Source of the DNA: CAIQQQ01 sp040399685
GTDB taxonomy: Bacteria > Pseudomonadota > Alphaproteobacteria > Acetobacterales > Acetobacteraceae
Assembly (NCBI GenBank): GCA_040399685.1
Contig: JBBART010000005.1
Location: forward strand, 1-64,000
Direction: 5' to 3'
DNA: 64,000 nucleotides
Position numbers and translations under genes: made by a program. The notes beneath the pieces were generated by a model that searched no databases, was not told the origin of the DNA, and saw only the letters and a list, made by a program, of their open reading frames with translations. Shown in pieces: positions 33,200 through 42,062 of this stretch (its first letter is position 1; every line of letters begins with the position of its first letter).

Positions 33200-33214
33200 G
33201 TTCCTGTTTTGTTC
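33200..33214 (-). promoter_or_regulatory. LexA (SOS) box GTTC-N7-GTTC before imuA
   Basis: On the + strand the sequence is GTTC CTGTTTT GTTC, a perfect match to the alphaproteobacterial LexA direct repeat. It sits directly before imuA on the - strand and explains damage control of imuA-imuB-dnaE2. The same box with two changed spacer bases occurs at 39842. Confidence 0.85.
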
Positions 33215-33403
33215 TTTCCTATGGATCCCGAATCATGGCCCCAGAGTCAATTGGTAAATATTCCTAAATTTTACGTGATGCCTCGGACACTGACGGATTC
33301 GTATCGTCCGCTCACCCCGGCATTAACAACGCGCAAACTTCGGCCAAATTGCTTTCGTAAAAGCGGGAAGGCTGCTTCAACGGCGGCACAAAGGGGATAC
33401 ATC

Positions 33404-34456
33404 ATGCCTGTCCGCACGTCGCTTCGTGCCATTCTGGTGGCCAGCGCCGCCTTGTTCGCTGTGCCGGCCTTGGCCGCGGGGCCGCTCTACACGCTGGACA
33501 ACGCCACAACCCTGCCCAGCACCAACACCGGCTGGGATCACATCACCCTTGATGCCGCAACCGGCAGGTTGTTCATCGCCCGGCGTGCGGATGGGCTGAC
33601 GGTGTTTGACATCAACACCCGCAAGGCCAGTCAGGTCGACAATTCCAAGGGCGCCAACGGCGCGCTGCTGGTGCCGGAATTCAACCGCATCTATGTCGCC
33701 TGCACCGACGGCACCGTGCTGGTGCTGGACATGACAACGCTCAAGCCGATCGACCGCTTCAAGCTTGACAACGGCGACCTCAATGCAGGGTTTTACGAGC
33801 CGACCACCAAGCAGGTTTATATGATTGCCGGCAGCCGGCCGAAAACCTCAACCTGGATCAATCTCGACGCTGCGACCGGCAAGATCCTGGGGCGCACCGA
33901 GTTCGACTCCAAGCAGATGGACATCCCAGCGGTGGACAAGGCCGGCCACATCTTTGCGCCGACACGCGACACAAGCACCATCCTCAAGCTCGATGCCGAT
34001 TTAAAGATCGAGGCCACCTGGAAGCTGGGTGAATGCACCCAGCCAGTGGCGGTGGAGTTCGACCGTGTGGCCGAGCGCCTGTTGGTGGTCTGTCGTGGCG
34101 ACAAGCCGGTGTTTGTGGCGTTGGATGCCAAGACCGGCAAGATCGTCGCCACTCTGCCGATCGGCCATGGCACGGACGGCCTGGCCCATAATGACGAGCA
34201 GCATGTGCTGGTCAGTGCCAATGGCGGGGATGCCAGCCTGTCGGTCATTCAGCAGGAGGGGCCGGACAAGTATCGCCTGCTGGGCACCATCACCTCTCGC
34301 CCGATGGTGGGGGCGATTGCGATGGACCCCAAGACGAAGAACATCTTCGTGGTGACGGCGCATTCAACGCAACCCGGCCCGCCCGCGGATGGCAAGCTGC
34401 CGGCGCCGATCTATCACGATGACAGCTTTACGGTGCTGACCTACGCGCCGAAATGA
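33404..34456 (+). CDS. Secreted YncE-like beta-propeller protein
   Basis: A 350-aa protein from ATG 33404 with GGGGAT upstream. Residues 1-25 are a signal peptide ending Leu-Ala-Ala-Gly. The rest is a repeating YVTN/YncE-type beta-propeller (Trp-Asp-His-Ile-Thr-Leu-Asp-Ala-Ala-Thr-Gly, Arg-Ile-Tyr-Val-Ala-Cys, and Gly-His-Gly-Thr-Asp-Gly-Leu-Ala). It is likely periplasmic and binds a ligand or partner; the function is not known. Its end overlaps the convergent NUDIX gene by 16 bases. Confidence 0.75.
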   Translation: MPVRTSLRAILVASAALFAVPALAAGPLYTLDNATTLPSTNTGWDHITLDAATGRLFIARRADGLTVFDINTRKASQVDNSKGANGALLVPEFNRIYVACTDGTVLVLDMTTLKPIDRFKLDNGDLNAGFYEPTTKQVYMIAGSRPKTSTWINLDAATGKILGRTEFDSKQMDIPAVDKAGHIFAPTRDTSTILKLDADLKIEATWKLGECTQPVAVEFDRVAERLLVVCRGDKPVFVALDAKTGKIVATLPIGHGTDGLAHNDEQHVLVSANGGDASLSVIQQEGPDKYRLLGTITSRPMVGAIAMDPKTKNIFVVTAHSTQPGPPADGKLPAPIYHDDSFTVLTYAPK

Positions 34457-35175
34457 GCTGAACCAGGCCTGTGGGCGCCGAGGAAGATCGGCGCTTGCAA
34501 GGTCATGTTCGGCTGGGCCAGGAACGTCGCCAGTTCGGCGTGCGGCACCACAACCAGCGGGTCATATTCGCCGTTGCCGCTGGCGGTGTGGATGGCAAGG
34601 ATGTCGCTGGCGGACAGATGCGTGCGCAGGGCGATGCCGAGGTCGAGCACGTGGCTGCCGGCGTGTTCCACCAGGGCCACCGGCGTGGCGTCGCTGACAT
34701 CGGCCTGTGTCAGCCCCAGTTCCTCGGACAGTTCCACGAGCAGCATCGCCACCACATCCACCCACCCATCGGCGCGCGCGCAACCGGGGTCCACGCTGCC
34801 GGCGGGGGCCAATTGCCATTGCCCGGCCTGGTAGACGGATCTCCCGGGGCGGCGTCCGAACACCACGCCGTCCGGGCTGGTGATCACGCCGCCCACGGCG
34901 AAGGAGCGCACACATAGGGCCTGGTGAAGCTCTGGCCTGCGCATCTGCGCCACCACGCGGCGATACTCGGTCCAGTGGCCGGTGATCAGGCTTGGGGTGA
35001 TGTGATCGGCGCTGAACACGCGCCCGTTGAACAACTGCCCCTCAAGGCGTTGCTGTTCCTCATGCCAGACCGCATCGACAGCGGCCGAGAGGTCGGCTGC
35101 AAGTTCAGGCATGTCTCGCACGACGCGGACGCGCAGATCGGGAGTGACCGCATGTAACATGTAAAGTGTGTTCAT
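34441..35175 (-). CDS. NUDIX hydrolase-like protein
   Basis: A 244-aa protein with a NUDIX fold from about residue 90. The box region is Gly-Ser-Val-Asp-Pro-Gly followed by Leu-Val-Glu-Leu-Ser-Glu-Glu-Leu-Gly-Leu, so the Glu-Glu pair is kept while the preceding Arg-Glu of the classic box is Val-Glu. The N-terminal 85 residues are outside the NUDIX domain. The substrate cannot be predicted. It converges on the propeller gene. Confidence 0.65.
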   Translation of the reverse strand: MNTLYMLHAVTPDLRVRVVRDMPELAADLSAAVDAVWHEEQQRLEGQLFNGRVFSADHITPSLITGHWTEYRRVVAQMRRPELHQALCVRSFAVGGVITSPDGVVFGRRPGRSVYQAGQWQLAPAGSVDPGCARADGWVDVVAMLLVELSEELGLTQADVSDATPVALVEHAGSHVLDLGIALRTHLSASDILAIHTASGNGEYDPLVVVPHAELATFLAQPNMTLQAPIFLGAHRPGSAHFGA

Positions 35176-35283
35176 TTGGTCCCGTTACGAAGTCATACGT
35201 ATCGTGGTGGCAAATAACGCAAGGCATACTGCGTTCCGGTTGGATGGCCAGCCTTGCCACGAACACCATACCAGGAGGGCGCC

Positions 35284-35688
35284 ATGAAGCTCGGTCCGGA
35301 TCGTCTTTTGGCTATTCTGCAGCACATGATTTGCGCCAGCGTGCGGGCTGATGCCCCGGATCTGTCGGCGCGGCAATTGGGGATCCTGCTGATCATCGAA
35401 TTGCAGTCTGGCCCGCACACGGTGCGCGGTCTGGCGGGGGCGCTCAATATTTCCAAGCCTGGGGTTTCGCGTTCGCTGGACCGGTTGTCCAACCTGGGCC
35501 TGGCCGAGCGGATTGCCGATCCCCGTGACGGGCGCAGCGTGCTGGTTGTGGCAACGCAGGCCGGCCAGGAGCATGTGGCGGATTTGCAAGCGTTGTTGAT
35601 GGAGGGCGCCACGCCCGGCCGCGCCTCCCGCGCCATGCACTCCAGCCGCATGGCACGGGAAACAGCACCGCAGATCGCGGCCGAGTAG
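35284..35688 (+). CDS. MarR-family transcriptional regulator
   Basis: A 134-aa winged-helix protein. Recognition region: Arg-Gly-Leu-Ala-Gly-Ala-Leu-Asn-Ile-Ser-Lys-Pro-Gly-Val-Ser-Arg-Ser, and wing Asp-Pro-Arg-Asp-Gly-Arg-Ser, both typical of MarR. The C-terminus is short and Arg-rich. It faces the oligopeptide-type binding protein gene convergently; targets are unknown. Confidence 0.8.
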   Translation: MKLGPDRLLAILQHMICASVRADAPDLSARQLGILLIIELQSGPHTVRGLAGALNISKPGVSRSLDRLSNLGLAERIADPRDGRSVLVVATQAGQEHVADLQALLMEGATPGRASRAMHSSRMARETAPQIAAE

Positions 35689-35697
35689 GCGTTTTGC

Positions 35698-37284
35698 TCA
35701 GGCCTTGCCCATGTTCCAGAAGCTGGTGATGGGGCACGGGAAGGTGCCGGTCACTGATTTGTTCCAGGCGCTGGGCTGCCAGTAATAGCCCAACGGCACG
35801 AATGGAACCGTCTCGAAGGCCCGCGCCTGGATGCGATCGGCGAGGGCTTTCTGTTCGCTGGCCGGCGCTTCCATCCAGACGTCGCGCAGGCGCTCGATCT
35901 CGGGGTCGGTGGGCCAGCCGAACCAGGCGCCGTTGCCGTTGGCGCGCAGGTTCTGGTGGATGGCCGGGTTCTGAACATCAGTGCCGGCCCAGGTGGAATG
36001 AAACACGCTCCAGCCGCCTTTCTCCACCGGGTTCTGGTTGGCGCGGCGGGTGGTGACGGTGCCCCAGTCGGTGGCAACGACATCGAGGTTGAAGCCCATC
36101 CGGCCCATGATGTCGGCTGTGACGAGGCTGAGGGCATTGATCTGCGGATAATCCGACGGCACCAGCACCACGGTGCGTTCGCCGTTATAGCCGCTGGCCT
36201 TGAGCGCGGCCTTGGCCTTTTCGATGCTGTGGGCGCGCAGGGCCGCGTTGCCGGCAGTGGTTTCGAACTGGGTGCCGCAGGTATAGACGCTCTCGCAGGC
36301 CGCCCAGGCCTTGCCGCCAGGGGCGTCGGCGTCTTCCGGGTCGCCGGCGACGGCGCGGAGATAGTCGGTTTGGTCGATGGCCAGCAGCAGCGCCTGGCGG
36401 ACCTTGATGTTGTTGAACGGCGGTTGCAGGTGATTGAGGCGGATGCCGGCATATTGCCCGGCGGACAGGCGCTGGCCCACCTGCACATTGCGGGATTTCT
36501 TCAGCAGCGGCAGCAGGTCGAACAGCGGGTATTCCCAGTAATCCTGCTCGCCGTTGATCATGGCGGAGGCGGCGGTTGCGCTGTCTGGAATGACGGTCCA
36601 TTCCACGCGGTCCACCATCGGGCGCTTGCCGCCGGCGATGCCGCTGACCGGTTCGCGGCGCGGCACGTAACCGGTGTGCCTGGCCCAGACGGCGCGTGAG
36701 CCGGGGTTCCATTCGTCGCGCAGGAAGCGGAACGGGCCGGAGCCGGTGGGGTCGGTGATCGCCTTGAACGGGTCGGTGAGGGCGATGCGCTCGGGCATGA
36801 TGAACAGCGGCATCGGGCTGGGCTTGGCCAGCGCCAGCGGCAGCAGTGGGAAGGGGCGGCTGAGGCGGAAGACGATGGTGCGATCGTCGGGCGCGGAGAG
36901 TTCGTCGGTGACGGCGGCCAGCGCCTGGCCGAGGCTGTCACGCGCCATCCAGCGGCGGATGGAGGCCACGCAGTCGCGGCCCCGCACCGGCTCGTTGTCG
37001 TGAAAGCGCAGGCCTTCGCGCAGCTTGATGGTCCAGACATTGCCTTCCACCCCCCAGCCCTCGGCCATCTGCGGTTGGGGGGTGAAATTGGCGTCCACCG
37101 CGGCCAACTGGTCATAGACCAGATAGCCGTGGTTTCGGGTGACGACGGCGGTGGTCCACACCGGATCGAGGCTGGTGAGGTTGGCCTGTGGAATGACCTT
37201 CAGGACCGATGCGGCCGCGGCGATGGCCGGCCTTGCCAAGATTGGAGCGGCGAGGGCGGAGGCGAGCAGGGTGCGGCGGCGCAT
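35698..37284 (-). CDS. ABC transporter substrate-binding protein, peptide/nickel type (SBP_bac_5)
   Basis: A 528-aa periplasmic protein with a Tat-like signal (Arg-Arg-Arg-Thr-Leu-Leu, about residues 1-23). It has the family features: Ser-Leu-Asp-Pro-Val-Trp near residue 38, Leu-Arg-Glu-Gly-Leu-Arg-Phe-His-Asp, Ser-Gly-Pro-Phe-Arg-Phe near 180, and Asn-Asn-Ile-Lys-Val-Arg-Gln-Ala-Leu. No permease or ATPase gene is adjacent, so it is an orphan binding protein that would use a transporter elsewhere. Confidence 0.85.
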   Translation of the reverse strand: MRRRTLLASALAAPILARPAIAAAASVLKVIPQANLTSLDPVWTTAVVTRNHGYLVYDQLAAVDANFTPQPQMAEGWGVEGNVWTIKLREGLRFHDNEPVRGRDCVASIRRWMARDSLGQALAAVTDELSAPDDRTIVFRLSRPFPLLPLALAKPSPMPLFIMPERIALTDPFKAITDPTGSGPFRFLRDEWNPGSRAVWARHTGYVPRREPVSGIAGGKRPMVDRVEWTVIPDSATAASAMINGEQDYWEYPLFDLLPLLKKSRNVQVGQRLSAGQYAGIRLNHLQPPFNNIKVRQALLLAIDQTDYLRAVAGDPEDADAPGGKAWAACESVYTCGTQFETTAGNAALRAHSIEKAKAALKASGYNGERTVVLVPSDYPQINALSLVTADIMGRMGFNLDVVATDWGTVTTRRANQNPVEKGGWSVFHSTWAGTDVQNPAIHQNLRANGNGAWFGWPTDPEIERLRDVWMEAPASEQKALADRIQARAFETVPFVPLGYYWQPSAWNKSVTGTFPCPITSFWNMGKA

Positions 37285-37299
37285 GGTGGTCCTTTCGGG

Positions 37300-38241
37300 T
37301 CAGGCTTTCGTTATGGCGTCGATCTCCGCGAGGTCTTCAGCTGTCAGTTTCCAGCCGCCGGCCTTCACGTTTTGGGCAATCTGCTCAGGCTTGGTGGCGC
37401 CGGCGATGACGCTGGCGACCGGGCGTTGCGCTAGCAGCCAGCTGAACGCCAGTTCGAGGGCCGTATGGCCTTGCGCCTCGGCGAAGTCGGCGAGTTTTTC
37501 GCTGATCACCCAGTTGCGCTCAGACAGATAGCGATCGGCCAGGCGCTGGGTGTTGGTCAGGCGGGCTCCTTCGGGCATCGGGGCGTTGCGGCGGTATTTG
37601 CCGGTAAGCAAGCCTGATGCCAGCGGGAAGTAAGGCAGCAGGCCGAGGCCGTATTCGCACAAAGCCGGGATGAGATCGGCCTCGTGCTCGCGTTTGACGA
37701 GGGAATACTCGTCCTGTGCCGACACGAATCCGGGCACGCCGAGCGCCTTGGCGGTCCATTGTGCCTCCACCATGCGCCATCCGGTGAAATTCGAGCAGCC
37801 GAAGTAACGGATCTTGCCCTGGGTCACGAGGTCGGACAGCGCGCGCAGGCTTTCCTCGATCGGCGTCAGCGGGTCCATCCGGTGCATCTGGTAGAGGTCG
37901 ATATAGTCGGTGCGCAGCCGCATCAGCGAGGCGTCGACGGCCTGCATGATGTAGCGGCGCGAACCGCCTTTCAGGGTTTCGGCGGCGTCCATCGGCATGC
38001 AGAACTTGGTGGCCAGCACGATTTCCTGGCGGATGGGGCCGATCACCTGGCCCATCAGGGTCTCGGAGCCGCCTTTGTCGCCATAGACGTCGGCGGTATC
38101 GAACAGGGTGATGCCGGCATCGAACGCGGTATTGACGACGGCGCGTGTGCCGTCAAGGTCGAGCCTTGCGCCGAAATTGTTGCAGCCGAGGCCAATGGCC
38201 GAGACGCGTAGGCCGCTATGGCCGAGATTGCGGATTTCCAT
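37300..38241 (-). CDS. Aldo/keto reductase
   Basis: A 313-aa NADPH-dependent reductase with the conserved tetrad region: Phe-Asp-Thr-Ala-Asp-Val-Tyr-Gly near residue 47, Ala-Thr-Lys-Phe near 77 and Tyr-Gln-Met-His near 118, followed by Phe-Gly-Cys-Ser-Asn-Phe. It lies 15 bases upstream of the substrate-binding protein on the same strand and may share its transcript. The substrate is unknown. Confidence 0.85.
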   Translation of the reverse strand: MEIRNLGHSGLRVSAIGLGCNNFGARLDLDGTRAVVNTAFDAGITLFDTADVYGDKGGSETLMGQVIGPIRQEIVLATKFCMPMDAAETLKGGSRRYIMQAVDASLMRLRTDYIDLYQMHRMDPLTPIEESLRALSDLVTQGKIRYFGCSNFTGWRMVEAQWTAKALGVPGFVSAQDEYSLVKREHEADLIPALCEYGLGLLPYFPLASGLLTGKYRRNAPMPEGARLTNTQRLADRYLSERNWVISEKLADFAEAQGHTALELAFSWLLAQRPVASVIAGATKPEQIAQNVKAGGWKLTAEDLAEIDAITKA

Positions 38242-38298
38242 GCTGTGCTCCTGAGGATACAGGCACTGTTGTCCCGCATTGGTTGGGCCGCAAGATGG

Positions 38299-39021
38299 TC
38301 AGCCGTGCGGGGCGGGCGGCAGTCCGGCGATTTCGTTCAGCAGCTTGCGTTTCATGGCCGCACCGAAGGTTTGGAAATCATGGATTTCCAGCACGAAGCT
38401 GCCCGGTCCGCCGGTGACGTTGTCGCGGTACCAGTTGGTCAGCCCGCCTGGCGGCGCCACGTGGGCGTAGGTGTAGCTGACCGGGTGGTCGTTGATGATG
38501 GTGAGGCCGTTGATCAGAATGCCGGCGCGCAGGGCATCGTCGCGCGATGCTGTGATGGCGCGGCCGGCATTGTTGGTGCCGTCGCCGCAGACATCGATGA
38601 CGCGGCGCTGGGCTTCGAACGGGGCTTCGACGAGGAGGGCCACGGCGGCGTCGATGCCGGCGCTGATCGAGGTGCGGCCATACGAACTGCGCGGGGCCGC
38701 GACCAGCCGTGCGGCGAAGGCTTCGGCGGAGGCGGCGTCGCGGATCAGGACGAAGTCGATGATGGTGCGCACCTCCTGTGCGCCGGCGAATTCTATATAG
38801 GCGATGGCGATGCTGCCGATGGCGCCGCCGCGAATGGCGGCCAGGACGGCGGGGTCGCGCAAGGCAGATGCGGTGCCGCGTTTTTCAAGGTCGTATTCGC
38901 TGTCGTCGATGGAGCGGGACACGTCGGTGACCAGCACCAGGGCCAGGTCAACAGGTTCGGCCGCGCGGGTCGGGTGAGGGGCGGCCAGGAGGACTGCGAG
39001 CAGGACCAGCATGCGCTTCAT
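38299..39021 (-). CDS. DUF1194 (VWA-like) secreted protein
   Basis: A 240-aa protein with a signal peptide (residues 1-20) and a von Willebrand A-like fold. The MIDAS start Asp-Val-Ser-Arg-Ser-Ile-Asp lies near residue 33, with Thr-Ser-Ile-Ser-Ala-Gly and Asp-Val-Cys-Gly-Asp-Gly-Thr-Asn-Asn later. DUF1194 proteins are exported metal-binding adhesion-type domains of unknown role, common in alphaproteobacteria. Confidence 0.8.
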   Translation of the reverse strand: MKRMLVLLAVLLAAPHPTRAAEPVDLALVLVTDVSRSIDDSEYDLEKRGTASALRDPAVLAAIRGGAIGSIAIAYIEFAGAQEVRTIIDFVLIRDAASAEAFAARLVAAPRSSYGRTSISAGIDAAVALLVEAPFEAQRRVIDVCGDGTNNAGRAITASRDDALRAGILINGLTIINDHPVSYTYAHVAPPGGLTNWYRDNVTGGPGSFVLEIHDFQTFGAAMKRKLLNEIAGLPPAPHG

Positions 39022-39067
39022 CTACTGATCGTGCCGCAGATCCCGGGATCGTTTCCACCTAAATCGC

Positions 39068-39715
39068 TTACTGGCTGGCCCAGACGATGCGGTGAATCCA
39101 GCAGATCTCTGTGAGGTCGAAATTGTAGTCGGGATGGGCCGGGTTGAGGCTGCGCAGTTCCACCCGGCGGGCGGATCTCCGGGCGAGCTGCTTGGCCATC
39201 ACCTCGCCGGCCATGGTGCGCACCACCACGCGGTCGCCGCGGCGGATGGGGGCGTTGGGGGAGACGATCACGAGGTCGCCATCGCGGAACACCGGCTCCA
39301 TGCTCTCGCCGCTGATTTCCAGGGCATAGGCGTTGCCGTCGGCGATTTCGGGCAGCGCCACCTCGTCCCAGCTGCCACCGACCGGATAGCCGCCATCGTC
39401 GAAGAAGCCTTCGCCGCCGGCCTGGGCGAGGCCGATCAGCGGGATGCGTCGCGATTGCTGGCGGGCGGGGGTGGCAGGAATGACGCGGGCGCCGGTGACG
39501 AGGGCGGTGAACACGTCCAGCGAGGCGCCGGTGGCGTCCAGCACCTTGGCCAGGCTCTCGGTGCTGGGCCAGCGGGCGCGGCCATCCGGCATGCGCCGCT
39601 TGGAGGGGTTGAAGGTGGTGGGGTCCAGCCCCGCGCGCTTGGCCAGGCCCGATGCGGACAGGCCATGCTCTGCGGCCATCGTGTCCAATGCCCGCCAGAT
39701 GTCTTCATGCTTCAT
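39068..39715 (-). CDS. S24-peptidase helix-turn-helix repressor
   Basis: A 215-aa regulator from ATG 39715 (a GTG at 39724 is an alternative). The N-terminal half has a HTH (Ser-Ala-Ser-Gly-Leu-Ala-Lys-Arg-Ala-Gly-Leu-Asp-Pro-Thr-Thr-Phe). The C-terminal half is an S24 LexA-like peptidase with a possible Ala-Gly cleavage site near residue 100, catalytic Ser in Gly-Glu-Ser-Met-Glu-Pro and Lys in Met-Ala-Lys-Gln. It is divergent from an SOS-box gene, so it is either self-regulated or acts with the SOS response. It is not LexA itself by N-terminus. Confidence 0.78.
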   Translation of the reverse strand: MKHEDIWRALDTMAAEHGLSASGLAKRAGLDPTTFNPSKRRMPDGRARWPSTESLAKVLDATGASLDVFTALVTGARVIPATPARQQSRRIPLIGLAQAGGEGFFDDGGYPVGGSWDEVALPEIADGNAYALEISGESMEPVFRDGDLVIVSPNAPIRRGDRVVVRTMAGEVMAKQLARRSARRVELRSLNPAHPDYNFDLTEICWIHRIVWASQ

Positions 39716-39841
39716 GGTGAGCACTGTGGCACATCCAGGTCCGCGACTCGGAGTGTTAATTCTATGTGATAGGATTTTTCCCCGAGAGATTTAGGAATTA
39801 TAGCTTATTAACTTTTTGTTCAGCCCTGCATCTGGGTAAAT

Positions 39842-39856
39842 GTTCCTGTTCCGTTC
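39842..39856 (+). promoter_or_regulatory. LexA (SOS) box GTTC-N7-GTTC before the 77-aa gene
   Basis: GTTC CTGTTCC GTTC, a perfect GTTC-N7-GTTC repeat differing from the imuA box only in two spacer bases. It overlaps a possible -10 (TAAATG at 39837) with a TTTTTG -35 at 39813, 18 bases apart, and lies 17 bases before the start of the small gene. This is a typical place for repression. Confidence 0.75.
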
Positions 39857-39873
39857 CCATCAGGAGAGCCCAC

Positions 39874-40107
39874 ATGGATTTCACAATTCGCAACCTTTCT
39901 GTCCTTGCCTACGCGCAGGGCTTCACGCTCTGGCACTACAAGGCCCCAGGCTCCAGCCTTGCGGCGTTGGTGCAGCCAGGGTTTTTCGACACCGCTTCGG
40001 ATATGCTCGCGGCCGGGGACATGGTGATGATGTCAGCGTCCGACGGCGGACGGGTGGCATTTGTGGCAGGGGCCAAGCATGGCGTGCAGATAGCGGCGCT
40101 TGCGTGA
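39874..40107 (+). CDS. Small SOS-box-controlled protein
   Basis: A 77-aa protein from ATG 39874 with AGGAG 7 bases upstream. Sequence features are Phe-Thr-Leu-Trp-His-Tyr-Lys near residue 18, Phe-Asp-Thr-Ala-Ser-Asp-Met-Leu-Ala-Ala-Gly-Asp and a closing beta-like segment. Similar uncharacterised small proteins occur in alphaproteobacteria and their phages. Its promoter carries a LexA box, so it is predicted to be induced by DNA damage. The function is unknown. Confidence 0.7.
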   Translation: MDFTIRNLSVLAYAQGFTLWHYKAPGSSLAALVQPGFFDTASDMLAAGDMVMMSASDGGRVAFVAGAKHGVQIAALA

Positions 40108-40152
40108 TGTTGCGCACTGGTGCGGGGCCGGATTATCCGGCATCAGAGGCGC

Positions 40153-41190
40153 ATGAACCCAGTATTCGCCTCTGCCTTTATGCCCCTGCTCCGATTGATC
40201 GACGCCGAAACCGCGCACGGCGTGGCGTTGCGGGCGTTGCGATTGGGGCTTGGGGGCTCCGCCGAGGTGAGCGACCCACGGCTGGCGGTGCATGCGATGG
40301 GGTTGTCCTTTCGCAACCCGCTGGGATTGGCGGCGGGCTTTGACAAGAATGCCGAGGCGCTGACACCGTTGGCGCGGCTGGGGTTCGGGCTGGTGGAAGC
40401 CGGCACCGTGACGCCGCGGCCGCAGCCGGGAAATCCGAAGCCGCGGCTGTTCCGTCTGACCGAGGACCGGGCGGTGATCAACCGCATGGGGTTCAACAAC
40501 GGCGGCATTGACGTCTATCTCGCCAATCTGGCGCGGCGGCCGCGTGATGTGCCGGTGGGCGGCAATATTGGCATCAACAAGGAAAACGCCGACCCGGAGC
40601 GGGATTACCCGGCGCTGGTGCAGGCCTTGGCGCGGCATGTGGATTACATTGTCGTGAATGTTTCGTCGCCCAACACGCCGGGTTTGCGCGATTTGCAGAA
40701 CGAGGCGCGGCTGCGCTCCATCCTGGCTGCCATTCAGAACGACGCGCCTGAACACCCGCCGTTGCTGGTCAAGATCGCACCGGATCTGTCGCCCGAGGGC
40801 GTGGCGGCGGTGGTTGAAACCTGTGTGGCCGGCGGTGTTGCCGGGTTGATCGTGTCCAATACCACGTTGGCCCGGCCGCGCCTGCGTTCGCCGCAGGCCA
40901 CCCAGGCGGGCGGGCTGTCGGGCGCGCCGCTGATGGCGAAATCGACCGAAATGCTCAAGCTGGCGGCCCGTCAGGCGGCTGGACGGCTGGTGCTGGTGGG
41001 GGTTGGCGGTGTGTCGACGGGCGCGGATATCCTGACCAAGCTGCGTGCCGGCGCCTCGCTCGTGCAGGTCTATTCCGCCCTCGCCTATGAAGGTCCGGCT
41101 CTGGTGCCGCGCCTTCTGCGTGAATTGCTGGCAGCACTGGATGCGGCTGGTTTTGCCAATGTCGAGGCTGCTATCGGCGCTGATCTGTAA
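40153..41190 (+). CDS. pyrD: Dihydroorotate dehydrogenase (quinone)
   Basis: A 345-aa class 2 enzyme oxidising dihydroorotate to orotate with quinone, the fourth step of pyrimidine synthesis, at the inner membrane. It has Phe-Asp-Lys-Asn-Ala-Glu, Gly-Thr-Val-Thr-Pro-Arg-Pro-Gln-Pro-Gly-Asn-Pro, Asn-Arg-Met-Gly-Phe-Asn-Asn, and Val-Asn-Val-Ser-Ser-Pro-Asn-Thr-Pro-Gly-Leu-Arg with the catalytic Ser. Start at ATG 40153 with GAGGCGC upstream; the frame is open earlier, but the extra residues are not conserved in kind. Confidence 0.93.
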   Translation: MNPVFASAFMPLLRLIDAETAHGVALRALRLGLGGSAEVSDPRLAVHAMGLSFRNPLGLAAGFDKNAEALTPLARLGFGLVEAGTVTPRPQPGNPKPRLFRLTEDRAVINRMGFNNGGIDVYLANLARRPRDVPVGGNIGINKENADPERDYPALVQALARHVDYIVVNVSSPNTPGLRDLQNEARLRSILAAIQNDAPEHPPLLVKIAPDLSPEGVAAVVETCVAGGVAGLIVSNTTLARPRLRSPQATQAGGLSGAPLMAKSTEMLKLAARQAAGRLVLVGVGGVSTGADILTKLRAGASLVQVYSALAYEGPALVPRLLRELLAALDAAGFANVEAAIGADL

Positions 41191-41202
41191 CGGAGACTTC
41201 CC

Positions 41203-42057
41203 ATGCGGCATTTGACCGGTTTTGGCCCATTGGCCGCGCAGTATGACGGCTTCATCCTCGATCTGTGGGGCGTGATCCATGACGGCGTGACGCCGTATCC
41301 GGGGGCGATCGATACTCTCACGCGCATCAAGGCGCTGGGCAAGCCGGCTGTGCTGCTGTCCAACGCCCCGCGCAGGGCTGCTGTGGCGCAGGCGGCGTTG
41401 CGGGCGATGGGGATTGGCGATGATCTCTATGCCGGCATCATGACCAGTGGCGAGGCGACGCATCGTGCGTTGTCGCAGCGCAGCGATCCGTGGTTCGCGG
41501 CATTGGGCCAGCGTGTGTTCCATCTGGGGCCGGCGCGTGACCGCAACGTGATTGAGGGCCTGGCGGATTTGACGCGCGTGGAAACCCCGGGCGAGGCGGA
41601 TTTTGTCGTCAACACCGGGCCGGACGAGTTGATCGGGTCGTTGGAGGTTTCGGATTACGAGGCCACGCTGCAGGCGTGCCGGGCGGCTGGTCTGCCGATG
41701 ATCTGCGCCAATCCGGATCTGGAAGTGATTCGCGACGGCGAGCGGGTGATCTGTGCCGGCGCGCTGACGCTGCGGTATGAGGAGATTGGCGGCGTGGCGT
41801 TCTGGCTGGGCAAGCCGGACCCTGCGATCTATGCGCCGGTGCTGGAGATGCTGGACCTGCCGCAAGGCCGGGTGCTGGCGGTGGGTGACGCGCTGCGCAC
41901 CGACATCGCGGGTGCGGCGGCTGCCGGGATCGATAGCTGCTGGGTGTTGGGCGGCATTCACGGCGCCGAGCTGGGCCATGACGAGGCCCGGATCGAGGCG
42001 GCGGCGGCGCATGCGGGGCTTGCGCCGGTGGCCTGTGTGCCGACGTTTGTTTGGTAG
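41203..42057 (+). CDS. TIGR01459-family HAD hydrolase
   Basis: A 284-aa HAD protein 12 bases after pyrD, likely cotranscribed. Motifs: Leu-Asp-Leu-Trp-Gly-Val-Ile-His-Asp-Gly near residue 18, Leu-Leu-Ser-Asn-Ala-Pro near 50, and Lys-Pro-Asp-Pro then Val-Gly-Asp-Ala-Leu-Arg-Thr-Asp at the end. The family is related to NagD phosphatases; the substrate is unknown. An elaborate palindromic element follows. Confidence 0.85.
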   Translation: MRHLTGFGPLAAQYDGFILDLWGVIHDGVTPYPGAIDTLTRIKALGKPAVLLSNAPRRAAVAQAALRAMGIGDDLYAGIMTSGEATHRALSQRSDPWFAALGQRVFHLGPARDRNVIEGLADLTRVETPGEADFVVNTGPDELIGSLEVSDYEATLQACRAAGLPMICANPDLEVIRDGERVICAGALTLRYEEIGGVAFWLGKPDPAIYAPVLEMLDLPQGRVLAVGDALRTDIAGAAAAGIDSCWVLGGIHGAELGHDEARIEAAAAHAGLAPVACVPTFVW

Positions 42058-42062
42058 GATTT

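Noticed and set aside
39068..39715. Calling the S24 regulator LexA
   Set aside because: Its N-terminal helix-turn-helix differs in layout from LexA; only the peptidase half is shared.
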